Source: Nannochloropsis salina CCMP1776 (Eukaryota > Sar > Eustigmatophyceae > Eustigmatales > Monodopsidaceae). From it: a stretch of 50,397 bases of DNA. Shown piece after piece: positions 14,096 through 23,616 of this stretch. The notes beneath the pieces are model-generated. The model was given only the letters and a program-made list of their open reading frames with translations, made no database searches and was not told the origin of the DNA. Within the stretch, counting starts at the first letter, position 1. Each line of letters starts with the position of its first letter. Both the position numbers and the translations under genes were made by a program. The DNA is taken from contig SDOX01000050.1 in NCBI GenBank assembly GCA_004565275.1, positions 24,141 through 74,537 of the forward strand, read 5' to 3'.

Positions 14096-15081
14096 ATGAG
14101 TTTCAACCCCTGTCCTGCCAGCGCCCCTCCCTCCTGGTACCCCGGCGAAGGCCTCCTCGTCACTGCAGATAATGTGGAGTTCTCGCTGTCCCTCGGCCGG
14201 TTTCCCCCTCGACAGAGCAAGGCCACGTGTAAGGCCAAGGGGCTCCTCCACCTCACCAACATCCGCCTGCTTTTCATCGCCACCAAACCAACGGCCAGCC
14301 CGGTTCCCGGCGGCCCGGAATTTGCCTCTTTCGACATCCCCCTGCGCGGTATCGTGGACGTGAAATTTAACCAACCCATTTTTGGCGCGAACAATCTGCA
14401 AGGCAAAGTGACGCCGGTTTCTTGCCTGGAGGCGTCGGCCCCTGTGGAATGGAAAGCCGCTTTTATCGCGGGGGGGACCACAGTCCTCATTCCCACCTTG
14501 CTCCGTCTTATGGACCAATTGCACAGGGAGGCGCAAGGGCAGGCAATACCAGCCCAGCAATTGCGAACGCCCCAACAACAGCCACATCACGGACAACCGC
14601 CGCAACCGCAACACCATGCACCGCAGCAGCAGCAGCCCTGGTATGGGGGGGAGGGGACCTTGCCCGTCGCGCAGGCGGTAACTCCCGGCGTAGAGGGAGG
14701 AGGGTACATGGACCCAAGCGACCCCTCGCGGGTGCTGGTGGACGCGCCAGTGGTGAGGGAGGGAGGGAGGAAGGGGTGGAGGAAGGGAGGGAGGGAGGGG
14801 TAGAAAGGGCGAGAGGAGTGGGGAAGGAAAAGGGCAAGGAAGGGAAACGTTGCACATGGGGGACGATGGAGGAACATCAAGTAAGAAGACATAGCCCCTG
14901 GCTCGGGCTCCTGTCGCTACCATACACTAATCCACGTCTTCTATCAACGGGTATTCCCTCCTCCTTCTTCCAGGCCACAGCGACGTATACGAATCCGATG
15001 CCGCATGCCTCTGCCCCTCCCCCGTCCTCTGGCTCCTCCTTCAACCCGCCAGCCTACAGCGGGTTTCCCTCAGGGCGGTGA
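14096..15081 (+). CDS. WBP2-like GRAM-domain protein with PPxY motif, 254 aa
   Basis: WBP2 (WW-domain binding protein 2) proteins carry an N-terminal GRAM/PH-like domain and PPxY motifs that bind WW-domain partners such as YAP and NEDD4-type ligases in animals. Exon 1 is 14096-14752 and exon 2 is 14974-15081, with GT-AG borders, in phase. The GRAM domain (residues ~18-140) shows GEGLLVTADNVEFSL, KGLLHLTNIRLLFIA and the diagnostic VKFNQPIFGANNLQGKV, then EWKAAFIAGG. Residues ~145-190 are Gln/Pro/His-rich. The last exon ends in NPPAYSGF, a PPxY motif. The start at 14096 matches family length; an in-frame Met at 13982 would add 38 Cys-rich residues and is disfavoured. The intron is a GGGA-rich tract. 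Confidence 0.92.
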
Positions 15082-15864
15082 AGGAAGCGGGAAAAATGAG
15101 GGATGCGGCGAAGGAAGGGGCTTGGGATGGGCGGGAAAGAGGGAGGGACGGAGGAGGATGTAGTAAACCTGTGCAGATGCTTGTGGGAAGGAGCAAAGAG
15201 GGCCGAAATCTAAATAAAACGAGGATCTCCATCGTGGGTGTCAGGGAGTTTGTCCACGGCGCCTCTTACTTTCTCTCTCCTTCTCGCCCTTTCTGACACG
15301 GCCTCGTTTTTGAAGTACATCCTCTCCGTCGGTTGCCCTCCCCTTTCTCCTCCGTCTTTTTCACCTCACACTCCTCCTTTCCCATGCCCGCTCCTTGGTG
15401 AAAGTCTCGCCGAACGTTGCCTTGGGGCCTGAGGAAGAGTCGCTTCGGGCCTCGCAGGGCGTGGGAGGAGTCAATGAGCAGGGCGAGGCAATGGCAAAGA
15501 CACCAGTAGAGTCAACGAGCAAGAGAGGCAGAGGCTACAGTCACGCCATTTCGTGATTATTTACACTTTTACTCGTGTCCGGGCCAGAAAAGCGAGGGAT
15601 GCTCTGAGCCCCCCCTCCACTTCACCCTGCCCTTGAATCCCGTGTCCATGTCTCGTTCGCGCCAATTTGACGCCCTCTTCCTTTCCAAGATGTGCGTCCA
15701 GCTCCTCGCCGGCACCACATGGACGGGCTGGCAGCACCCCTTTCAATATCTCCCTTTCACCGTTGACGACCGTTCTTCTTTACGACATTCCCTCCACGCG
15801 CTCTTCCCCTGCCTGCTACTCCCCCACGCCCTCCCCATCCCCCACTCCCCCCCCTTTTGGGCCC
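15082..15864. other. convergent intergenic region
   Basis: The 3' ends of the WBP2-like gene (+) and the ABC transporter gene (-) meet here. It is pyrimidine-rich at 15330-15400 and I see no coding exon. Confidence 0.4.
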
Positions 15865-18800
15865 CTACCGCTCCTCCTTCACGCACCGGGCGAGCACCAG
15901 GTAGGCCACTACGAGAGCCGCCCCTAAGTACCCGAACAAGACGGTCAGGTTCAGGTCGACGCGGTCGGGTCGAAAGCCTGAGGGAGGGAGGGAGGGAGGG
16001 AGGGAGGGAGGGGTTGTCAGAGGATGAAGGGGGTTATAGCTGGGGGCATGGCTGGAGCGATAAATGCTTCTGTCTCTAGAAAATCAGGCGACGTCGATGC
16101 TGAAAGGCCCGTGGAATGCAAAGCCTTGGCGGCAAGAGACTGCCGTAGTCGTGAGTCTGCACTTCGCCCCTGCTGCCTGCCCTCCCTCCCTCCGTCCCAC
16201 CCTCCCCGTCCTCCCTCCAACCTACCTAGTTGCGTCAAGACGGCTGTCCCGCTCTCAACAGGCAGCTCCGTTAGTGCCCGGCCTACGAGAGCAGAAGGGG
16301 GGGAAGGAGGGAGGGAGGGAGGGAGAGAGGGAGGGAGGGAGAGACGAGCCTGGCGCCTGAGCATCATCCTGAATGAGATCACCGCGCTCTTTTCCTCCTT
16401 CTCTCTCCCTTCTTCCGCCCCTCCCTCCCTCCCTCCCTCCCTCGTTCCTGACCTGCCATCTCGTTCGCCACCAGCGCCTCGTAGCCGTACTGGAAAAAAG
16501 ACAGGTACCGAAGCGCACCCAGCCAGGCCAACCGCATGGTGTCTGGAGGGAGGGACGGAGGGACGGAGGGAGGGACGGAGGGAAAACTTTAAGTGGGGGA
16601 GCGCGCGTGGAGCAAAAGACAAGTGGAAAATAAGCTTCACGTTTCGGACACCGGGCTCAGACAGGGAGGGCAGCGGGTCTGCGCACGCACCAAAATTGAC
16701 GAATATAGCCGTGAGGAGGAGGAGATGGAGCATCAGGATGGTGGCCGTCAGGATACCGCTCATGATGCCTTGGGCTGGAATCCAGAGAGCGAAGGAGGAA
16801 GGGAGGGAGGGAGGTCCTGAGCCCCGACCAGGACCTAGTCGCTCCCTAGGGGAGGCGAGGGGGGCGGGACGCAGGCCGCTGGGGAGCCCACGGGAGCCCT
16901 GAGGGCACTTAAGCTCCCACTTCCCGCCTCCGCTCCCCCTCCTTCCTCCTCCCCTTTCTCTTGTTTGGGCGTGTCTATCCCCTTACCCTCGAGTCCCCTC
17001 CCTCCTTTCCCCTCCCCGTCCTCCTGCTTCTCCACCACCGCCACCTCCATCCCTTCTCCCTTCCTTCCCGGTTTCCCCCCTATGAACAAGGCCTCGATCA
17101 TCAGGTCTCCCACATTCTCCCCTCCCTCCCTCCCTCCTTCCCTCCCCCCCTCTTGTCCCTCCACCCTCCCCCCCGCCCGCCCGCCCAGCCCCCTCGCCGC
17201 CAAAAATGTCTCTGCCTCCGGCCCCAGAGGAGGCCCCTGGTAGACACAGCGGCCGCGGTGGAGGAGGAGGAGGGAGGAGAGCTTGGCGTAGGTCTCTCGC
17301 TTGGGCTGATGGATGGACACCAGGATGGGAATATTCCGTGTCCGTGCTACGGACAGGAGGGTATCGACCAGGACGGCTGGAAGGAAGGGAGGACGGGAGG
17401 AAGGGAGGGAGGGAGGGAGGGAGGGAGAGAGGGAGGGAAGAAAGGTAGTTGTCGGATGGGTCGTCGAGGGGGAGGGCGGGAGAAGGAGGGACGCGTGATG
17501 GAAAGGCAAGGGAGGTGCGTCTCCTCAGTGTTAAAAAGCTCGATATTCTCATACGTCCGCAGCGCGGCCAAAGGCCCTCTTGGAGTTGGATTTCGGTTTG
17601 GCTTCATCCGCGGAGGGCACGACCCGGCAAAGGGGAAAATAAAGAAGAGAAGGGCGGGAAGAAGGTTCTGACGCGGAGAGTGGGCCTCACCTGCGTTGTA
17701 GCTGTCTAAGCCGCTCGTCGGCTCGTCCAAGAACAAGACGGAAGGCGCGCTCAAGAGCTCCATGGCCACGCCCACGCGGCGCTTCTCCCCCCCCGAGATG
17801 CCTCGGTGGGAGGAGCGCTGCACGTCGCCGCCTGCACAATTGAGGGAGGAAGGGAGGGAGGGAGGGAGAAACGGATTGGAAACCGTGACGAGGCGATGCA
17901 TTTTGATCATGGGCAGAACCCAAACCGCCGGGAAAGGGATGCATCCAGGGTCGCGCGCACGATGCCACCCATTCCGTTCCATGACCCGTGCAAGGCCCCC
18001 CTTACCAATGCGGGCGTGCAGCAAGTGGTCAATCCGCAGGCTCTCCATCACCGACACCGCCCGCCGTTGCCGCTCCTCCATCCCCACCCCAGGCCCCAGC
18101 TTCAGCGCCGCCGCCATCAGCACGCTTTCCCCCACGGTCAGTGTCGGCGTCAGTCGGTGCTCCTGGTCCAAGAACCCAAACTGGCTCCTCACGCGCTTCC
18201 TCTGTCCCGCCCTTCCCCCCCTTCCCCCCTCCCCGAGGGGCACCACCTCCTTTCCTCCCTCCTTCCCTACCACCTCCACCTGGCCCCTCGCCCTGCCCCG
18301 ACCCCTCCCCTCCTTCCCCTCCCTCAGCGACAGCAGATCCAGCAGGGTGCTCTTTCCGCTCCCCGAGGGCCCCATGATCCCCACCACCTGCCCGGGCTCT
18401 GCCCTTCCCTCCACGCCTTGCAAGATCTCCCGCCGTGTCCCCTCCGCCTTGCCCCTCGGGCCGGTACCGACGGGGGCGGCGAAAGCCGGGAGGAGGGCAG
18501 CCACGGAGGACGGGGGCGGCGCGGGCACAGTGTAGGAGATCTGTCGCCAGATCAGGGTGGGGCCCGTGGCATGGGAAGGAAGGGGGGAGGGGAGGACGGA
18601 GAGGGGAGGAAAGGGTGGGACGACAGCCGCCGCCGGCCTCACCGCGTCCGTGCTGCCCGTGCGGGAGCCTCCCGGGGCCTTCCCCTCGCCCCCCTTCCCT
18701 GTAAAGGCCTCCGTCGCTCCCTCTACGCTTCCCAGGGCATCGACGGCTGCCCTGCTGTAGCGATAGAGGAGGAGGGAGGCGAGGGAGCTCCCGAGGACGA

Positions 18801-20210
18801 GGAGGAGGACGGCGAGAGCCAAGGCCTGGTTGAGGCGGAAGAGGGCCGAGGGGGAGGACGGGGGCAGAGCGAAGGAGCTGTGCGGGGGGGAGGGGAGAGG
18901 AGCGATGGCTATCCGTGAGTATGCTTCGAGCTCCCGTCAACGAAGCACTGGCAGTCTCGCCTGCCCTCCCTCCCTCCCTCCCTTCCTCCCTACCTCAGCT
19001 CTTGCAGCGTCATGTTCCCCGCGTTCCTAGGCGCGCACTCCCCCAACCGGCACTCGTCGAAGACAATGCCCTTGAAGTAGGCGTCGAGCACTGCCTCGTG
19101 CATCACGCAGGAGTCGCCGTCGGCCTCGCAGATCAGGTCCAGGGTCCCGGTCTTCCCGATGCTCGCCAAGAGCTGGATCATCAGGTCGATGCAAAACGCG
19201 TCCTCAGCCTTGTCGCAGAGGGCGGTGCAGGAGCTCTGCTGGCACTGCATGCCCACACGGGCCCCGCCCGCTGCCCCTTGCGAGTCCTTCTCCTTGCTGA
19301 GCAGGCACTGGCGGCCCGCGCACGAGAAGACTGGTCGAAAGATACCCGGAGAGGGGTTCGCGAAGACTGTCAGGTCGAGCGAGCCAGCATCCGGAGCAGG
19401 CTTCGCTGAGGGAGGCAGGAGAAGGGGGAGGAAAATTCCAAGAAGTGGAGAAAAATTCCCCAGAAGCGTGAGTGTTGTCGCAATGCCCGGACGGCACCCA
19501 GACCGTCTCCGAGAGCGCGCCACCCCCTCAACGACCCTCACACCCTACGCTGCCTCTCCCTTTTCTCGTCCCCTTCCTGAACCTTCCACCCTGTATACCT
19601 CCTTCGCTGTCGGTCATGCCCATTTGCAACGCCAGGGTTCCAGCTCCCCCCAAAAAATCCGCGAAACCCTTGGTAAATATGTTGCAGACCCCTTCGAGCC
19701 GCTGGTACATCGGCAGTGCATGTCGACACAGCTGCCCAGAACCGCACACGGAGTCATCTGTGCACACCTGGAAGACGTGGGGCGATGAGGCGAGGAAAAG
19801 AGCGCGCGTATAAGGCACCCTGCATGTAGATGCTAGGAAGCAGACTTGTGGCCTCTGTAACAAAAGATCAGGGACTACCGTCATTCCCTATCGCAGCGAA
19901 ATGCAAAGAAAATATACCCTCTCATCCTCTGCCAGACGATTTGGCTTACTCGACATTCCGGTCCTGTCCAATTGTCCACGCAGACGCACGCAGCATCTTC
20001 CGTAGGAGGCAAGGCTGCTTCGGAGCTTTGTGCAGCACATTGGATGGGAGGATCCGCTGAAGAGCACGCGACGACGAAGAGCAGGAAGAAGATAAGATGT
20101 ATAATGATGGGTATTCTGGAATGCCAGAAACTTTTTGCGGGGAAATACGTCTTCCGGGGTAGATTTCTTCTTTTCCCTTTCTCCTCCACAACCAGGCAGC
20201 CCTGCGCCAT
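15865..20210 (-). CDS. ABCG-subfamily half transporter with EGF-like/Cys-rich N-terminus; short membrane domain
   Basis: ABCG half transporters export lipids or other hydrophobic substrates. Exons on this strand: 20210-19950, 19767-19599, 19405-18994, 18877-18006, 17831-17701, from 17376, 16774-16691, 16542-16453, then further short exons to a stop at 15865. The N-terminus has a hydrophobic leader (IIIHLIFFLLFVVAC), an EGF-like CVCVDNWTGPEC, then a Cys-rich region and a membrane span (ALAVLLLVLGSSLASLLLY), as in plant ABCG24/28-type proteins. The ATPase is complete in motifs: Walker A GPSGSGKST, Q-loop FGFLDQ, signature ISGGEKRR, Walker B VLFLDEPTSGLD, H-loop SIHQP. The membrane part shows only TM5-like GIMSGILTATILMLHLLLL, LRYLSFFQYGYEALVANEM and the last span (LTVLFGYLGAALVVAYLVL). 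I find no sequence for the first spans. Introns carry GGGA/TCCC tracts. Borders downstream of 16453 are unresolved. Confidence 0.85.
15977..17872. repeat. cluster of (GGGA)n/(TCCC)n microsatellites in ABC introns
   Basis: Tracts at about 15980-16015, 16298-16345, 16420-16445, 16540-16580, 17100-17145, 17398-17440 and 17843-17872 lie in or beside introns. On the coding strand most are TCCC runs leading into acceptors. The purine strand could form G-quadruplexes. Similar tracts occur at 290-320, 650-690, 810-835 and 14755-14800. Confidence 0.85.
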
Positions 20211-21639
20211 CTATATAAGAAATGCGTGCATTGCTGTCAAAAAGGAATCTATCATCGTATCACGACCAAGTACATGCATAAGTTTCCTTATAATTGCCAA
20301 CGTGTTCACGAGAGGGTCCTTCCCGAGTCTCTTTGGGTATATGTCTGCTATGTCGTCTCCGCCGTCCGACAGACAGCTCAAGACTCGCCGAGGGCGCGAA
20401 GAGCGCAAGTCTCGAGAGGAGACCCGCCCTGCCGAGAAATCGTCTAAATACCGGACATGCTGGAAAATATACATCCCGAAGTCACTGGTTTCTATGAAAT
20501 TGAAAGCGATCAAAGCGTCTTGACAGTCGAAGTCGCGCACTGTGGGATCATTTCGCAGCAGAAAATGAAGGACGACGGGGAAAGCGACCCTCTCACGGGT
20601 ATGGTTGCGAGCCAATGACTTGCTGTCAACGCACATAATCAGTACGAGCGTCCCACTCGCGCTCGTATCCAAAAGAAAAGAACAAAGAAAATAACCAAAG
20701 CATGGCGGAGAAATTTCTTGTTGAAAGGAGCGGGAGACGATCCCACCGATGTTTGCATTTGAAGGGCTTTTAATTCCACTTGCAGATTGGGAAATTCAGA
20801 ACCAGGCTCGGAAGATTTGGGAGCGTGCGCATATGAAGCCGGATGGAGGACTCTGCACCAGGGTGAAATCAAATGGCGGTCCGACATATATCCGTATGAT
20901 CGTTCGACATTTCTGCCTGTCACATCCGCGAGCCATATGGGATGCCGGTGTGAATGAAGGTCAATACATGGTGGAAACACCCAAGGGACGCTTTGGTTGC
21001 CGCGGAACTCGGGTTTTGGATGTCTACGGTCATGAGGTACATAAGGCCGACCGTCGCGACTCTTTCTGAAATCTATTATGGCGTGCAAACCAGCAACTAG
21101 GCTCGGACAATCGAAGCCTCACGTCCTTACTTGGTATTTTCGGGATGTTGTGACACATGTCTTTGCGAGGAAAAGTCCCTTAATTTCCTATTGGCTCTCC
21201 TCCCCCCCAGTCGGAAACGAGTGCTGCACGGGTGGGCTGATCTCGCCGCGGGTCCAGCATCGTCATGGACCCCTGAAGGAAAACTCAAGACCTTAATGCT
21301 TCGTTCAAGAATAAGTCCTGTCAGAAACATTACATTTTCAAGGTAAAGTGTCCCAGCATGTCCTGAATTTTTCACTCTCTGGTATTTCCGGTGGCCGAGG
21401 AGATGCCGTCAGTCCGGACTTTATTTCACACAAGGATAGACTACAACGAGGAGACCAACAATCTTCCCCCCTCACACATGCATGTTTATAGAGTAAATGC
21501 GACTTTAGCCTTCCTTGCGAGAGGTACGTGTGAGAAAGCGGATGGGGGAGGAGTACTTTGGGGTTACTCAAAGCTACGGATCTACACGGGACATAAATTT
21601 CAGACGCAGACTCCACCCAGACATCTTATTTTCAAGGCA
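20211..21639. other. divergent promoter region between ABC gene and regulator (copy A)
   Basis: No confident gene. A minus-strand frame at 20211-20672 (DPTVRDFDCQDALIAFNF ... VRYLDDFSAGRVSS) stops with TAG directly before the ABC ATG and in the same frame. Part of it is kept in copy B, but a 4-base indel breaks it there, so coding is doubtful. CTATATAAG at about 20210 is a TATA-like string overlapping the ABC start. Confidence 0.5.
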
Positions 21640-22122
21640 TAGCCCGGTCATGTCAGCCTTCCAATCACATGTCGACTCATTTGTACCGTCCAGTGACCCT
21701 CGCTGCTCGCGGCTCACCATGTCTGTCTTAAGCGTGTCAGCTCGGAAAACGTGTCATCTCTTCGGCTTCTCTGCATTCTTCCATCACGACGCTCTACCTC
21801 TCACCACAGGTGTTTCCGCTTAAACTTACCTGGCAGGCCGCGAGCTCGTGGCTCTGTGGCCCATTCAGCCCCCAAGAGATCCCGTGGTTGCTCCACTTCC
21901 GCGTTGGAAAACGAGGCGACCGGAAGCCCCGATTGACCTCCGCAGGAGTCTCTGCCCCGGCTAGGCAGGCCTGTCAAATCGCCGAGGGTCGGTGAAAAAG
22001 GTAGGCAATGGACACGAAGGGACGACTACACCGGCACTGAGGCCGCAAGCGAGGACGGGGAGGAGGAGGAGGGCGAGGGGTGCCGGCCGAAAGGGACGAG
22101 AGCGTATCCGCGGGACTCTGGA
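21640..22122 (+). pseudogene. truncated 5' copy of the Q-rich regulator gene
   Basis: This matches about 28140-28626, the 5' part of the intact regulator gene, including the SARKTCHLFGFSAFF and ENEATGSP-like segments, with base changes and small indels. It stops where the copia-type fragment begins (about 22122), so nothing of the conserved downstream domain remains. The break and the lost frame make it a non-functional duplicate of a host gene. Confidence 0.8.
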
Positions 22123-23251
22123 ATTTTATTGATCAAGTGAGTTAGTAGCATGGATTCATTGACTTCCATACCAAATCGATTCTTGATCTTCCTGGCTAGT
22201 ACCTCATCTGCTTTGAAGGTTTCACCGGGATCACCATTCTCATTAAAATAGAGCTGGCTGAATTCGGACATCAACAACGCTTTTTGCGTCTCTCCCTTCA
22301 TTCATGTTTATCCTTGAGTGCTCGGAATGCACCAGCCCCATCTTTATCTAGACGGAATTCTTCGATAAAGTTTGCAGCCGCTCCCTTTAGTACTTCTTAA
22401 GGGTGAAGTAACCCTTCGCATTTTTCTTATTATAAGACGATACCTCGTCCCTAGAAATCGGCGACTTGTTTAAACTAACAATGATTTCCGCCATTTCTGG
22501 GTCCTTCGCTCTAATGAAGCTCTCTATATCGCATTTCCAAGCATTCCAATCATCTAATCTTCCGCTGAAGATGGTCATTCGATAATCGTCATTATCTCCC
22601 ATGATTTAAATTGTGATCCTGGCCAGCCTAATATGATGCCTCCAGATCCAATCTAAATATTGTCTTTAATCTAGCAAATCCAATTGCCAATTAAAAATAG
22701 TCCTGAATCTCTGCAAATCCAATTGCACATGAGAGATTCAATTAAATCAGTCCTCTATCTCTGCAAATCCAAATTGCACCAGAGATAGGACGTCGATCAG
22801 TGTCTTTATCATTATTCAATCCCTTAACTCGCTCAAAAGATCGATCCACTAGGGCCAATAACCTGACGCGAGTAAACAAACCAAAACTCCTTGGGTAACG
22901 CAATACCCAATTAATTCTTCAATACAACCACTATTCTACCTGAGAATATATACCAATGGTTCACCCAAGAATCATGTACTAACATAACCAATACAACCAA
23001 ATACAATCAAAGACACTGGTCGACGCCAGTCCTGTTGGCGTATAATAATATAAGATACAAAATGATTAGGTGGACGCAAACCATGACATGACACAACGGC
23101 GATCAGCACATCGTAGTACAGACCGTAGAGGCCATAACAGGTTTAGTCCTGTAGAACGGCTTACACGGCTCTTTCTACCTCCTATCGCTGATCCCTGTTC
23201 TTCACGAATCAAGTCATTTCTATATTAACGTCAAATATAACATGTTCAACA
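22123..23251 (-). mobile_element. Ty1/copia LTR retrotransposon fragment (gag and leader/LTR-like part), broken
   Basis: On the minus strand, gag-like sequence (22602 down to about 22124) includes MTIFSGRLDDWNAWKCDIES, NKKNAKGYFTLK and MLLTHLINKIPE, typical of the N-terminal copia Gag (UBN2-type) region. Upstream of it, 22620-23251 is AT-rich leader/LTR-like DNA. A possible LTR edge TGTTGAACATG lies at about 23251. There is no protease, integrase or reverse transcriptase, so only one end is present, and its reading frame is broken. It ends abruptly against the duplicated host block. It is a fossil; because it lies at the duplication junction it is probably younger than the first duplication or part of that event. 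Confidence 0.8.
22640..22790. repeat. degenerate short tandem repeats in the retroelement leader
   Basis: The string gcaaatccaattgca recurs three times with small changes, spaced about 50-60 bases apart, with atctctgcaaatcca flanks. It lies within the leader/LTR-like part of the copia fragment. Confidence 0.75.
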
Positions 23252-23616
23252 CACCTCCACACATCGTTCAACGCAGCAAATTGTTGCCACATCCACTCAA
23301 ATCATGCCTCCTAGCAGAAAATGGTCTAGAATCCCTTTGTGTATTTCAATCACGTATTTTTGCACGTTGCTTTCTCGTCTGTGAAACACATTCTGCTCTT
23401 TCCTGATGGTGGCAAGGAAAGTGCAAAGGACATTGCACACGGCGATGGCATGTCTTATCTCTATGCATCGGGGCTATTTGAGCTGAATTTTCCTCTCTCT
23501 GAGCTGCAATATTGATCATTCAGTCCCAAAACGCTTTTCTACTGAATGCAGCAAAAGAGCACGGTACCACGCCCTCCCACAGTCTTCGTCTTCTAGCGTA
23601 GGGTTAGGTTATCGCA
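23252..23616. other. intergenic, likely promoter of the 668-aa gene
   Basis: AT-rich DNA between the retroelement edge and the start of the glycine-zipper gene. I see no exon. Confidence 0.4.

Larger units (their letters stand above)
19643..22122. repeat. segmental duplication, copy A (partner 26129-28626)
   Basis: This block matches 26129-28626 in the same orientation. It starts inside ABC exon 2 and ends in the 5' coding part of the Q-rich regulator gene. By eye the first ~890 bases (to about 20533) are nearly identical between copies, while the rest is clearly diverged with many small indels. Here the ABC gene is whole and the regulator copy is cut off, the reverse of copy B. Confidence 0.93.

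Noticed and set aside
16024-16902. 292-codon plus-strand frame
   Set aside because: A by-product of purine-rich tracts lacking stops; the minus strand carries ABC exons here.
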